This document shows positions 25,071 to 34,411 of a DNA stretch of 64,000 nt, piece by piece. The DNA is from Roseivivax isoporae LMG 25204. Its GTDB lineage: Bacteria > Pseudomonadota > Alphaproteobacteria > Rhodobacterales > Rhodobacteraceae. Location: the NCBI RefSeq assembly GCF_000521865.1, contig NZ_JAME01000027.1, positions 1 to 64,000 on the forward strand. Reading direction: 5' to 3'. Each line of letters begins with the position of its first letter. Within the stretch, counting starts at the first letter, position 1. Below the pieces are notes generated by a model that was given only the letters and a program-made list of their open reading frames with translations, searched no databases and was not told where the DNA came from. The position numbers and the translations under genes were made by a program.

Positions 25071-26549
25071 TCAGACCGTCAGGCAGACATACTTCATCTC
25101 GAGGTAGTCCTCGATGCCGTGGTGGCTGCCCTCGCGGCCGAGCCCAGACTGCTTGACGCCCCCGAAGGGCGCGAGCTCGGTGGAGATGAGGCCGGTGTTC
25201 ACGCCGACGATGCCGTATTCCAGCTCTTCGGCCACCTTCCACACGCGGCTCAGGTCCTTCGCGTAGAAATACGAGGCGAGACCGAAGATCGTGTCGTTCG
25301 CCATGGCGATCACGTCGTCCACGTCCTCGAACCGGAAGAGCGGCGCGAGCGGGCCGAACGTCTCCTCCTGCGCGAAGGCCATGTCCTGCGTGGCGCCCTT
25401 GACGATCGCAGGGCGGAAGAAGTTGCCGCCCGCCTCGTGCGCATCGCTGCCGAGGATCAGCTCCGCGCCCTTCGAGGTCGCGTCGCGGATGTGCTCCTGC
25501 ACCTTGTCGATCGCGTCCGCGGTGATCATCGGCCCGAGATCCACGTCCTCGTCCTCGAGCCCGTCGCCGACCTTGAGCTCGGACACGCGCTTGGCGAGCT
25601 TCTCGGCGAACTGGTCGTAGACGCCCGCCTGCACGTAGATGCGGTTCGCGCAGACGCAGGTCTGGCCGTTGTTGCGGAACTTGCAGACGATGGCGCCCTC
25701 GACCGCCGCGTCGATGTCGGCGTCGTCGAAGACGATGAAGGGCGCGTTGCCGCCCAGTTCCATCGAGCACTTCATCACCTGGTCGGCGGCCTGCTTGAGC
25801 AGGATGCGCCCGACCTCGGTCGATCCGGTGAAGGTGAGCTTGCGCACCTTCGGGTTCTCGCAGAACTCCTTGCCGACCTCGGAGGACGAGGACGAGGTGA
25901 CCACGTTGAAGACCCCCGCGGGAAGCCCGGCGCGTTCCGCGAGCACCGCGATGGCGGTCGCCGAGAGCGGCGTCTCCTTCGCGGGGCGCGCCACGAAGCT
26001 GCAGCCTGCCGCCAGCGCCGGACCGGCCTTGCGGGTGATCATGGCGTTGGGGAAGTTCCACGGCGTGATCGAGGCCGCGACGCCGATCGGCTGCTTCATC
26101 ACGAGGATGCGCTTGTCGCGGGCATGGCCCGGGATCTGCTCGCCGTAGACGCGCTTGGCCTCCTCGGCGAAGAACTCGATGAAGGACGCGCCGTAGGCCA
26201 CCTCGCCGCGGCTCTCGCGCAGCGGCTTGCCCTGCTCCGCGGTCATGATCTTGGCCAGGTCCTCCTGGTTCGCCATCATCAGGTCGAACCACTTGCGCAG
26301 GACCGCCGCGCGTTCCTTGCCGGTCCACGACGCCCATTCCTTCTGCGCGGCATAGGCCTTGGCGATGGCCTCCGCGACCTGCGCGCGCGAGAGGTCCTGG
26401 ACCTCGGCGATGACGTCGCCGCGGGCGGGGTTGTGCACCTCGAAGGTGCCGTCGTCGCCCTTGATCCACTCCCCGCCCACATAGGCGCGCGGCTCCAGCA
26501 GCGACGGGTCCTTCAGAAGCCCCGAGAGGTTGGTTGCCTGGTCGAGCAT
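25071..26549 (-). CDS. gabD: NAD(P)-dependent succinate-semialdehyde dehydrogenase
   Basis: A 492-residue aldehyde dehydrogenase of the GabD subfamily. Key parts are ITPWNFPNAMITRKAGPALA (cofactor), FTGSTEVGR, the catalytic glutamate in MELGGNAPF and the catalytic cysteine in NNGQTCVCANR. It oxidises succinate semialdehyde to succinate, the last step of GABA breakdown. It stands alone, with an alpha/beta hydrolase divergent from it. The substrate is inferred from family resemblance; related semialdehydes are possible. Confidence 0.88.
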   Translation of the reverse strand: MLDQATNLSGLLKDPSLLEPRAYVGGEWIKGDDGTFEVHNPARGDVIAEVQDLSRAQVAEAIAKAYAAQKEWASWTGKERAAVLRKWFDLMMANQEDLAKIMTAEQGKPLRESRGEVAYGASFIEFFAEEAKRVYGEQIPGHARDKRILVMKQPIGVAASITPWNFPNAMITRKAGPALAAGCSFVARPAKETPLSATAIAVLAERAGLPAGVFNVVTSSSSSEVGKEFCENPKVRKLTFTGSTEVGRILLKQAADQVMKCSMELGGNAPFIVFDDADIDAAVEGAIVCKFRNNGQTCVCANRIYVQAGVYDQFAEKLAKRVSELKVGDGLEDEDVDLGPMITADAIDKVQEHIRDATSKGAELILGSDAHEAGGNFFRPAIVKGATQDMAFAQEETFGPLAPLFRFEDVDDVIAMANDTIFGLASYFYAKDLSRVWKVAEELEYGIVGVNTGLISTELAPFGGVKQSGLGREGSHHGIEDYLEMKYVCLTV

Positions 26550-26632
26550 GTCATGAACCTTTCACGTTTTGGGGTGCCGCGCGGGCCGGATTTGCCTAAA
26601 GCTGTAGACCGAGGCACCCGAAGAGGAAAGCG

Positions 26633-27424
26633 ATGGATCCCGACGCCGCGTACGACAACCAGGCCCATGTTCCCGACTCCGACCGCTATCCCCCCGCATG
26701 GTCCGCGGAGGCCGAACGGTTCCGCAAGCGCATGGGTGCCTGCAACCGGGCGCGGCTCGGTCTGATGTACGGTCACGGAACGCGCCAGGCCATGGATTTG
26801 TTCACGCCGGTCGGGCGGCACGAGGGCCTCGCGGTCTTCGTGCACGGCGGCTACTGGCGGCGCTTCGGGCGCGAGCAGTTCTCGCACTTCGCCGACGGGC
26901 TGATCCTGAACCACTGGGCGGTGGCGATGCCGTCCTACGACCTCTGCCCGCGGGTCAGGGTGTCGGACATCACGCGGCAGGTGGCGGCGGCGGTGTCGGC
27001 GGCGGCGCGCGAGCTTCCCGACCTGCCGATCCGGCTCGTCGGGCATTCGGCCGGCGGGCACCTCGTGGCGCGCATGCTCTGCCCGGGCGTCCTGCCGGCG
27101 GACGTGGTGGCACGCATCGAGCATGTCATGCCGATCTCGCCGGTCAGCGACCTGCGCCCGCTCATGAAGACGCGCATCAACGACGACCTGAAACTCGTGC
27201 CCGAGGAGGCGGAGGCCGAGAGCCCCGCGCTCTGCCCGCCGCCGCGCACGCGGGTCACCGCCTGGGTCGGCGCCGAGGAACTGCCGGCCTTCGTCGAGCA
27301 GGCACGGGGACTGGCGCGGGCGTGGTCCTGCGACCTGACCGAGGCCCCCGGCCGGCATCATTTCGACGTCATCGACGACCTCCTCGACCCCGAGAGCCAG
27401 ATGGTCGGAACGCTGCTCTCCTGA
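26633..27424 (+). CDS. Alpha/beta hydrolase, kynurenine-formamidase-like
   Basis: A 263-residue alpha/beta hydrolase. It has the oxyanion motif HGGYW (71-75), the nucleophile S139 in GHSAGGH and a C-terminal histidine pair in GRHHFDVIDDL. HGGYW and this length are typical of arylformamidases and related carboxylesterases. No kyn gene is nearby, so the substrate remains open. It diverges from gabD with an 83-base gap and precedes creatinase by 187 bases. Confidence 0.8.
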   Translation: MDPDAAYDNQAHVPDSDRYPPAWSAEAERFRKRMGACNRARLGLMYGHGTRQAMDLFTPVGRHEGLAVFVHGGYWRRFGREQFSHFADGLILNHWAVAMPSYDLCPRVRVSDITRQVAAAVSAAARELPDLPIRLVGHSAGGHLVARMLCPGVLPADVVARIEHVMPISPVSDLRPLMKTRINDDLKLVPEEAEAESPALCPPPRTRVTAWVGAEELPAFVEQARGLARAWSCDLTEAPGRHHFDVIDDLLDPESQMVGTLLS

Positions 27425-27482
27425 CCGCCGCACGCGGCGCTTGCGCGGAACGCGGGCGCCGCGCTACTTTTGTCGCCGGGAA

Positions 27483-27575
27483 GGGCGATGGCGTCGCCCT
27501 GCCGTCTTCCGACATGTCGTCCTGTACGCCGGGACCTATCCTTGCCGCGACGCGCGCGGGGAAGGCAGGTCCTCC
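27483..27575 (+). other. Structured leader upstream of creatinase
   Basis: The 187-base gap before creatinase holds two hairpins: GGGCG / CGCCC (27483-27499, loop ATGGCGT) and a longer one pairing GGACC (27532-27536) with GGTCC (27568-27572) and TGCC with GGCA inside. The first hairpin and its GGCGATGG loop resemble the P1 stem of the fluoride riboswitch, but the downstream conserved part is only loosely matched. It may be a terminator for the hydrolase or a leader of creatinase. Confidence 0.3.
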
Positions 27576-27611
27576 CCCGGATTGCGTTCGCGGCCCCCTG
27601 GAGGGCCACCC

Positions 27612-28817
27612 ATGCACCGTCCCGTCACCTACCGGTTCCACAACGGCACCAAGGCGCCCCTGCCCTTCGCGGCAGGGGAATATGCCGCGCGGCTCGCCGG
27701 CCTGCGCGGCATCCTGTCCGAGGCCGGGCTCGACGCCTGCCTGCTCACCTCGATGCACAACGTCGCCTACTATTCCGGCTTTCTCTACTGCAGCTTCGGC
27801 CGGCCCTACGGGCTCGTCGTCACCGCGACCGACGCGGTGGTGATCGGCGCCGGCATCGACGCGGGCCAGCCGTGGCGGCGCAGTGCCGGCGACGCGCTGA
27901 CCTATACCGACTGGCAGCGCGACAATTACTGGCGCGCGGTGGCCGAGATCGCCGGCACCGGCGGCGCGATCGGCTACGAGGCGGACCACCTGAGCGTCGA
28001 GGGGCTGGGCAAGCTCGACACGTATCTCGCGCCGACACGCACATCGCCGGTGAACGCGGCGCTCATGGCCCAGCGCATGGTCAAGTCGCCGGCCGAGATC
28101 GCGCTGATCCGCGAGGGCGCGCGCGTCGCCGACGCGGGCGGGCACGCCATCCGCGAGGCGGTGCGGATCGGCGCGCGCGAGATCGACGTGGCGATGGCCG
28201 GGCGCGACGCCATGGAGGCCGAGATCGCCCGCGCCTTTCCCGACGCTGAGTACCGCGACACCTGGGTGTGGTTCCAGTCGGGGCCGAACACCGACGGCGC
28301 GCACAACCCCGTCACCGCCCGCGAGATCGCCCGCGGCGACATCCTGAGCCTGAACACGTTTCCAATGATCTCAGGCTATTACACGGCGCTCGAGCGCACG
28401 ATGTTCGCGGGCGAGGTGGATCCGGCGTCGCTGGCGCTCTGGCAGGCGAACGTCGCCGCGCACGAATACGGCATGGCGCTGCTGAAGCCCGGGGCGCGCT
28501 GCTCGGACGTGGCGCAGGCGATCAACGCCTTTCTCGCGGAGCGCGACCTGCTGCAGTACCGCACCTTCGGCTACGGCCATTCCTTCGGCATCCTGTCGCA
28601 TTACTACGGCCGCGAGGCGGGGCTCGAGCTGCGCGAGGACATCGTCACGGTACTCGAACCGGGCATGGTCGTGTCGATGGAGCCGATGCTGACCATTCCC
28701 GAGGGCCAGCCGGGCGCGGGCGGCTACCGCGAGCACGACATCCTCGTCATCACCGAAGACGGGGCCGAGAACATCACGGGCTATCCATACGGGCCCGAGT
28801 TCAACGTCGTGGGCTAG
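27612..28817 (+). CDS. Creatinase (creatine amidinohydrolase)
   Basis: A 401-residue pita-bread-fold (M24-like) hydrolase that closely resembles Pseudomonas creatinase over its full length. Diagnostic stretches are YYSGFLYCSFGRPYGLVV, FQSGPNTDGAHNPVT with the catalytic histidine H231, LQYRTFGYGHSFGILSHYYG and VVSMEPMLTIPEGQPGAGGY. It hydrolyses creatine to sarcosine and urea. The ATG at 27612 follows GGAGGG. No sarcosine oxidase or creatininase gene lies in the window. Confidence 0.93.
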   Translation: MHRPVTYRFHNGTKAPLPFAAGEYAARLAGLRGILSEAGLDACLLTSMHNVAYYSGFLYCSFGRPYGLVVTATDAVVIGAGIDAGQPWRRSAGDALTYTDWQRDNYWRAVAEIAGTGGAIGYEADHLSVEGLGKLDTYLAPTRTSPVNAALMAQRMVKSPAEIALIREGARVADAGGHAIREAVRIGAREIDVAMAGRDAMEAEIARAFPDAEYRDTWVWFQSGPNTDGAHNPVTAREIARGDILSLNTFPMISGYYTALERTMFAGEVDPASLALWQANVAAHEYGMALLKPGARCSDVAQAINAFLAERDLLQYRTFGYGHSFGILSHYYGREAGLELREDIVTVLEPGMVVSMEPMLTIPEGQPGAGGYREHDILVITEDGAENITGYPYGPEFNVVG

Positions 28818-28848
28818 GGCCGGCAGGCGTCTGGCTTGCGCATGGCAA

Positions 28849-28876
28849 CCGGGCGGGCCGCCTCGGATCCGCCCGG
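28849..28876. terminator. Bidirectional hairpin between converging genes
   Basis: CCGGGCGG (28849-28856) pairs with CCGCCCGG (28869-28876) in the 75-base gap between the converging creatinase gene and the 28893 gene. No U run on either strand, so function as a terminator is likely from position only. Confidence 0.5.
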
Positions 28877-28892
28877 CCTTCGCGTCACCGGG

Positions 28893-29450
28893 TCACTGGC
28901 CGAACGTCGCCAGCGCGTCGTAGTCGATCCGTTCGGCCACGGCGCGCATCGCCTCTGCGTCGGCGCCCTCGATCTGCACGAGGATCCGGTTGCCGACGAG
29001 CGCCATCATCTGGCCGTCCTGCACGGCGAAGCGCTGGCGGCCGATGCGCTCCACCTTCATGCCCATGGCCGAGGCGCCGGCGATCATCGCCGACATGCTC
29101 GCGACCATCGGGTTGTCCGCCATCAGCGTGACCTTGTAGCTGTCCCCGTCCGGGCCCGCATAGGAGGCCGCGGCGCCGACGCCGCCACCCATCATGGCGA
29201 GGCCCGCATTCATGTCGGTGTCGACCTCGCGGGTCCAGCCCTCGGGCGCCTCGGGCAGCCAGGCGCCCAGCGCGTCGGTCTTTCGCTCGAGGAGCTTCGC
29301 GCGGGCGAAGTCGAGCTCGTCGAGCGCGTACTGGATGTCGCCGTCGGCATAGGCCTCCTGCGCGGCGGTGAGCGCATCGGCGATCTCGTCCGCCAGAAGC
29401 GGCGCGGGCGCGAGCGCCAGAACGAGCGCGACTGTTGCTGCACGAACCAT
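28893..29450 (-). CDS. Secreted protein of unknown function
   Basis: A 185-residue protein with a signal peptide (cleavage after PAPLLA). The first mature part looks like a helical repeat (IADALTAAQEAYADGDIQYALDEL), followed by a mixed region rich in Met, Ala and Gly (GLAMMGGGVGAAASYAGP; ADNPMVASMSAMIAGASAMG). I do not recognise the family. It converges on creatinase and is divergent, across 273 bases, from the Thr-rich small gene. The start MVRAATVALV is chosen for the signal peptide. Confidence 0.7.
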   Translation of the reverse strand: MVRAATVALVLALAPAPLLADEIADALTAAQEAYADGDIQYALDELDFARAKLLERKTDALGAWLPEAPEGWTREVDTDMNAGLAMMGGGVGAAASYAGPDGDSYKVTLMADNPMVASMSAMIAGASAMGMKVERIGRQRFAVQDGQMMALVGNRILVQIEGADAEAMRAVAERIDYDALATFGQ

Positions 29451-29723
29451 GTGTGAACCCCTTATCTTCTGTCCCAAAGTGCGCGCATCCTGACCGCCGG
29501 CCCATGACCGGTAAAGGCAGGAATACCGGACGTGCCCGTCCGCGCGGGCCGCGCGCCGTATGCTACAGCGTTGAAACGATGCGTGAGGCGCCCCCGGGGC
29601 GCCTGCCGGAACCCGGTCACTGCAGGCGACGTTTGCCACGGGTAGACGCCGGACGCCGCTCCCGACGCCAGATGCGGGGTGCGATCGGCATTTGAAAACG
29701 TCAGACTGTTAAGGATTACTGCC

Positions 29724-30038
29724 ATGACCCGGACCACCCTGACCTTCGCCGCTGCCGCGCTTGCCTGCACTGCCGGTATCGCCGGTGCCCAGACCATGAC
29801 CACCACGACCACCACCACCACGACGCAGAACGTCGCGGTCGTGGAACCCACGTTCGACCCGCTGTCGCTGTCGTGCCTCGCCAGTGCCGAGGACCGGTTC
29901 GGCACCAATGCCGCGACCGTGATCGACCGGACGCCGATCCCCGGGGGCGTGCAGTTCACGCTGGACGTGCCGGGACAGGACGAGCCCTATGTCTGCGAGG
30001 CGCTGAACGGCGAATCCTACCTGCAGCGCGGCAACTGA
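29724..30038 (+). CDS. Small exported protein with a threonine run
   Basis: A 104-residue protein with a signal peptide (MTRTTLTFAAAALACTAGIA, cleavage near AGAQ). A run of threonines (TMTTTTTTTTTQ) follows immediately, then a short domain with two cysteines (LSCLASAEDRFG; YVCEALNGESYLQ). It may be periplasmic with a disulfide. AAGGA stands 9 bases before the ATG. Family not recognised. The 273-base gap upstream contains hairpin-prone sequence (29586-29604) but no clear gene. Confidence 0.65.
   Translation: MTRTTLTFAAAALACTAGIAGAQTMTTTTTTTTTQNVAVVEPTFDPLSLSCLASAEDRFGTNAATVIDRTPIPGGVQFTLDVPGQDEPYVCEALNGESYLQRGN
29793..29828 (+). repeat. ACC/ACG trinucleotide tract coding for Thr
   Basis: Codons ACC and ACG repeat in a near-uninterrupted row (one ATG near the start) just behind the signal peptide of the small gene at 29724. 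Such tracts can change length by slippage. Confidence 0.7.
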
Positions 30039-30117
30039 TCGCGCGCCGCCGGGCTTTGCGCCGGAGAGCCATCCGGGCTATGTCCCGGGACGACGCGATG
30101 CGAGCGAGGCCCCGGTA

Positions 30118-30762
30118 ATGCTGCGATACGTGAAATGGAGCGCCATCGTCCTGTTCTGGGCGGTGGCGCTTGCCGTCCTGCACTACACGCTGCCGCAGAA
30201 CGACGTGGTGCGGGTGACCGACACCTACGAGAAGCGCGAGGATTTCGGCCGGCTGAACCGGTTCTTCTGGACCCGCGCCGACGGATCGGTGACGGCGCAG
30301 TCGAACCGTGACGTGTTCTTCATCCAGACGCGGGAAGCGGGCGGCGACGTCATGGTCTACCGCAACGAGGACACGGGCTGGGGCTGGCCGCCCTACTTCA
30401 AGTTCGACAGCTCGAACCTGCAGGCGATCGCCGCCGACGCCCGGTCCTCGGCCGAGACGCCGCAATGGATGGCGATCACCCATTACGGCTGGCGGCTCGA
30501 ATACCTGTCGATCTTCCCGAACGCGCTGTCGATGCGGCCGGTCGAGGGGCCGGACGTGACGCTGGTGCCGTGGAAGGCGATCATCATCCTGGTCCTGCTC
30601 GCCGCCTTCGCCTGGGCGGTCTGGGTGCGCTGGCGGCGGTTCCGCGCGGCGCGCATCGATCCGGTGCTCGACGACGTGGGCGACAGCTTCGACGCGGCGG
30701 GGGACCGGCTGTCCGCGCGCCGGCGGCGGATCGGCGACTGGTGGCGGGGCCGGCGGGACTGA
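30118..30762 (+). CDS. DUF1523 family membrane protein
   Basis: A 214-residue protein of the DUF1523 family, common in Rhodobacterales. It has an N-terminal membrane segment (about 6-24) and a C-terminal one (about 150-172), with a conserved middle part (DVVRVTDTYEKREDFGR; VMVYRNEDTGWGWPPYFKFD; ITHYGWRLEYLSIFPNA). The C-terminal tail is Arg-rich. No function is known. It ends 166 bases before the exopolysaccharide cluster. Confidence 0.85.
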   Translation: MLRYVKWSAIVLFWAVALAVLHYTLPQNDVVRVTDTYEKREDFGRLNRFFWTRADGSVTAQSNRDVFFIQTREAGGDVMVYRNEDTGWGWPPYFKFDSSNLQAIAADARSSAETPQWMAITHYGWRLEYLSIFPNALSMRPVEGPDVTLVPWKAIIILVLLAAFAWAVWVRWRRFRAARIDPVLDDVGDSFDAAGDRLSARRRRIGDWWRGRRD

Positions 30763-30928
30763 GCCTGCGGCCCGCGCCGCCACAATTGTTTCCGGCTACG
30801 TCACATTCCCCCCCTTTTCCCGTGCCAATCCGCGGCACGGGGGCGGCGCGTCGCGCGCGACAGGCGCACGCCCGCCTGCTATGAGGCGGCGCGGCGCCTG
30901 CCGCGGACGTAACGAGTGCACGGGGACG

Positions 30929-32323
30929 ATGCCAAACCCTCTGGCCTACCTGATGCTGGCCGCGTGGCCTGTGGTGACGATCGTGCTGTTCCGGCGGCTT
31001 CCGCCGGCGCGGGCGATGATCGCCGCCATCCTCGGCGGCTACCTCGTGCTGCCGGAGCCGCCGGCGGTGTTCGACCTGCCGCTCTTTCCGCCCTTCACCA
31101 AGCACAACATCCCCGCGCTCTCGGCGCTTCTGACCTGTCTCTGGATGTACGGGCGCACCGGGCCGCTCCTGCCGCAGAATCTGCTCGCGCGGGGGCTGCT
31201 CGCGGTCTTCGTGCTGTCGCCGGTGCTGACCGTCTTCGCCAATCCCGAACCGCTGGTGTTCCAGGCGGCGTTCGTGCCGGGGCTCGGGGTCAAGGACGCG
31301 ATCGCCCTGCCGATCCAGCAGGTGCTGCTGGTGATCCCCTTCCTGCTGGCGCGGCTTCTCCTGAACGGGGCGGAGGCGCAGCGCGACCTGCTCGTGGCGC
31401 TGGTCTGGGGCGGGCTCGCCTATTCGGTGCTGATGCTGATCGAGGTGCGGCTGTCCCCGCAGCTCAACGCGTGGATCTACGGCTATTACCAGCACTCGTT
31501 CGCGCAATCGATCCGCGCCTCGGGATTCCGGCCTGTGGTGTTCCTCTACCACGGGCTGTGGGTCGCGTTCTTCTGCATGACGGCGATGGTCGCGGCCTTC
31601 GCGCTCTGGCGGCGGGACCGGGTCGGCAACCGGGCGGTGTGGCTGCTTGCGGCGCTCTACCTCGCGGCGGTTCTGGTGCTGGCGAAATCGCTGGGCGCGC
31701 TGGTCCTCGCGGTGGCGCTGGTGCCGCTCGTGGTGCTGCTGGGCCCGGTCATGCAGATCAACGTGGCGATCGTGGTGGCGTGCCTGTCGCTCGCCTACCC
31801 GCTGATGAAGGGCGCGCACGTGGTGCCCGAGGCGCGCATCCTGCAGCAGGCGGCGGCGATCGACCCCGAGCGGGCGCATTCGGTCGCCTTCCGATTCGAC
31901 AACGAGAACACGCTTCTCGACCGGGCGGCGGAAAAGCCGCTTTTCGGCTGGGGCAGCTGGGGGCGCAACCACGTGCACGACCAGGTGACCGGCACCATGC
32001 TGACCATCGCCGACGGGCGCTGGATCATCACCATCGGCGTCTTCGGCTGGATCGGGTTCCTCGCGGAGTTCGGCCTGATCGCGCTGCCGGTCTTCCTGCT
32101 CTGGCGCGAGACGGTGAAGCGGCGCGACGGCCGCGTCGCGGTCTCGATCGCGCCGCTGTCGCTGCTTCTCGCGTTCAACCTCTTCGACATGCTGCCGAAC
32201 GCGACGCTGACGCCGCTGACCTGGCTCATCGCGGGGGCGCTCACGGGCTATGCCGAGGTGCTGCGGGCCGAGCGTCTGCGGGCGGCGGACCGCACGCCGT
32301 TCACCTGGAAGCCGATCCTGTGA
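30929..32323 (+). CDS. O-antigen ligase/polymerase-like membrane protein
   Basis: A 464-residue protein with about ten or more membrane segments and a large loop with PLFGWGSWGRNHVHDQ, the pattern of Wzy/WaaL-type O-antigen polymerases and ligases. It probably polymerises or transfers the repeat unit of the polysaccharide made by the following genes. The ATG at 30929 (MPNPLAYLML) follows GGGGAC. Its stop overlaps the start of the next glycosyltransferase (GTGA), so the two are coupled. Confidence 0.8.
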   Translation: MPNPLAYLMLAAWPVVTIVLFRRLPPARAMIAAILGGYLVLPEPPAVFDLPLFPPFTKHNIPALSALLTCLWMYGRTGPLLPQNLLARGLLAVFVLSPVLTVFANPEPLVFQAAFVPGLGVKDAIALPIQQVLLVIPFLLARLLLNGAEAQRDLLVALVWGGLAYSVLMLIEVRLSPQLNAWIYGYYQHSFAQSIRASGFRPVVFLYHGLWVAFFCMTAMVAAFALWRRDRVGNRAVWLLAALYLAAVLVLAKSLGALVLAVALVPLVVLLGPVMQINVAIVVACLSLAYPLMKGAHVVPEARILQQAAAIDPERAHSVAFRFDNENTLLDRAAEKPLFGWGSWGRNHVHDQVTGTMLTIADGRWIITIGVFGWIGFLAEFGLIALPVFLLWRETVKRRDGRVAVSIAPLSLLLAFNLFDMLPNATLTPLTWLIAGALTGYAEVLRAERLRAADRTPFTWKPIL

Positions 32324-33609
32324 CCGGCCGGCCGCGCGTGCTCGTCATTGCCGAGGCGGCCAATCCCGAATGGGTGTCGGTGCCGCTGGTGGGCTGGTCG
32401 CTTGCCCGCGCGCTGGCGGCGGTGGCGGACACCCATCTCGTGACGCAGGTGCGCAACCGGGACGCCATCCTGCGCGCGGGACTGGTCGAGGGGCGGGATT
32501 TCACCGCCATCGACAGCGAGGTGCTGGCCGCGCCGGCGTGGAAGCTGGCGCAGGTCCTGAGGATGGGCGAGGGCAAGGGCTGGACCATGGTGCAGGCGCT
32601 GAACGCGCTGTCCTATCCGTGGTTCGAGCGTCTGGTCTGGCGCCGGTTCGGCGCCGGGATCGCGCGCGGCGACTGGGACGTGGTGCACCGCGTCACGCCG
32701 CTGTCGCCCACGGTGCCGTCGCCGCTGGCGGCGCGCGTCGCGGGCACGGGCGTGCCCTTCGTGCTGGGGCCGCTCAACGGCGGGGTGCCGTGGCCGGAGG
32801 GATTCGACGCCGAGCGGCGGCGCGAGCGGGAATGGCTGAGCTACCTGCGGGGCGCCTACAAGGCGCTGCCCGGGCGCGACGCGACGCTGCGCCACGCGGC
32901 GGTGATCCTTGCCGGGTCGCGCCACACGGCGTCGGAAATCCCCGCGCGCTACCGGGACAAGGTGATCTACCTGCCCGAGAACGGCATCGATCCGGCGCGG
33001 TTCTCGCGCGCCGCCTACGCGCCGGCGGAGGGACCGCTGCGCGCGGCCTTCGTCGGGCGGCTCGTGCCCTACAAGGGGGCCGACATGCTGATCGAGGCGG
33101 CGGCGCCGCTTCTCGCCGCGGGACGGATGCGGCTCGACATCGTGGGCGACGGGCCGATGGGGCACGCGCTGCGGGCGCAGGCGGGTCCCACGGGCGGCGT
33201 CACCTTCCACGGCTGGCTCGCGCATGGCGCGGTGCAGGACGTGCTGGCCGGGGCGCATCTCCTGGCCTTTCCGTCGATCCGCGAGTTCGGCGGTGGCGTG
33301 GTGCTCGAGGCGATGGCGCTGGGCGTGCCGCCGCTCGTGGTCGACTACGCGGGGCCCGGGGAACTGGTGGTGCCGGGCACGGGACTCACCGTTCCCTGCA
33401 GCACGCGGGCCGGCATCGTCGCGGCGCTGCGGGCGCAGCTGACCGGGCTTTGCGCGGACCGGAGCGGGCTTGCGGATCTGGGGCACGCGGCGCGGGCCCG
33501 GGTGGCCGGGCGGTTCACATGGGCACGGAAGGCGGCGCAGGTGGCCGAGATCTACGACTGGGTCCGGGGCGACCGGCGCGGGCCCGCGCCGCAGCCCATG
33601 GCAGAGTGA
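32320..33609 (+). CDS. Glycosyltransferase, GT4 family (GT-B fold)
   Basis: A 429-residue GT-B glycosyltransferase. The C-terminal half has AAFVGRLVPYKGADMLIEA, DIVGDGPMGHAL and the donor-binding region FGGGVVLEAMALGVPPLVVD. It starts at GTG in a GTGA overlap with the polymerase gene. It converges on the WecG-type gene with only 4 bases between the stops. The sugar donor cannot be told from sequence. Confidence 0.85.
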   Translation: MTGRPRVLVIAEAANPEWVSVPLVGWSLARALAAVADTHLVTQVRNRDAILRAGLVEGRDFTAIDSEVLAAPAWKLAQVLRMGEGKGWTMVQALNALSYPWFERLVWRRFGAGIARGDWDVVHRVTPLSPTVPSPLAARVAGTGVPFVLGPLNGGVPWPEGFDAERRREREWLSYLRGAYKALPGRDATLRHAAVILAGSRHTASEIPARYRDKVIYLPENGIDPARFSRAAYAPAEGPLRAAFVGRLVPYKGADMLIEAAAPLLAAGRMRLDIVGDGPMGHALRAQAGPTGGVTFHGWLAHGAVQDVLAGAHLLAFPSIREFGGGVVLEAMALGVPPLVVDYAGPGELVVPGTGLTVPCSTRAGIVAALRAQLTGLCADRSGLADLGHAARARVAGRFTWARKAAQVAEIYDWVRGDRRGPAPQPMAE

Positions 33610-33613
33610 CGGC

Positions 33614-34411
33614 TCAGGGCGCGTCCTGCCGGGCGGCGTCGTCGCGCCCCGCAGGCGCGCCGCGCCGGCGCAGCACCAGCGCGTGCAGGACGAGACCGGG
33701 CAGCGCCGCGATGCAGGCGCCGTAGCGGGGCCCCATGCGGCGCGGATCCCGGACGAGCCGCCAGACCCATTCGAGCGCCAGCGCCCGCACCGCCGCGGGT
33801 GCGCGGCGCTGCGCCCCGCCGAAGAAATCGAGCCCCGCCCCGATCGAGGCGAAGCCCACCGCCGGCGCCAGCGTCCGGCCGCGGATGGCGAGACGTTCCT
33901 GCCGCGGTGCGCCGAGGGCGAGGAAGCAGAGCCGCGCGCCGCTCGCCGCCACGCGGTCGAGGAGCGCCGCCGCCGCCGGCCCGTCCGGGTCGAAGCCCAT
34001 GGGCGGCGCCTCGCGCAGGGCGATGCGCAGGCCCGGCACCCGGGCGGCGAGGTGGTCGGCGGCGGCCTCGAGCGTCGCCGCGGTGCTGCCGACCAGCGCC
34101 ACCGGCACGCCCTCGCGCGCCGCGAGCGTGCAGAGCGGCAGGATGGAATCCGAGCCGGCCACCAGCCGCACGGGGCGGCCCGCGAGCCGCGACAGCCACA
34201 CGACCGGGTTGCCGTCGGCGGTGACGATGTCGTGCGCGGCGTAGGCCTTCCGGAAGGCCGGGTCGGCCCGCACCTTCACCAGGTGGTCGAGGTTCAGCGT
34301 GGCGAGCGCGAAGCCGCGTCCGGCGCGCCAGCGCTCGGTCACGGCGCGGGCGAGCGCCGGCCAGTCGGGTGCCGTCACGCGGATCGTGTCGCCCTCGGTC
34401 TGAAACTGCAT
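33614..34411 (-). CDS. WecG/TagA/CpsF-family glycosyltransferase (GT26)
   Basis: A 265-residue GT26 glycosyltransferase. Conserved parts are LATLNLDHLVKVRADPAFR, DIVTADGNPVVWLSR and FLALGAPRQERLA. Family members add N-acetylmannosamine-type or related sugars to a lipid-linked primer, usually as the second sugar. It is the only minus-strand gene inside the assembly cluster apart from the Wzz-type gene. The start at MQFQTEGDTIRVTAP is used; upstream residues in the frame look non-coding. Confidence 0.87.
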   Translation of the reverse strand: MQFQTEGDTIRVTAPDWPALARAVTERWRAGRGFALATLNLDHLVKVRADPAFRKAYAAHDIVTADGNPVVWLSRLAGRPVRLVAGSDSILPLCTLAAREGVPVALVGSTAATLEAAADHLAARVPGLRIALREAPPMGFDPDGPAAAALLDRVAASGARLCFLALGAPRQERLAIRGRTLAPAVGFASIGAGLDFFGGAQRRAPAAVRALALEWVWRLVRDPRRMGPRYGACIAALPGLVLHALVLRRRGAPAGRDDAARQDAP

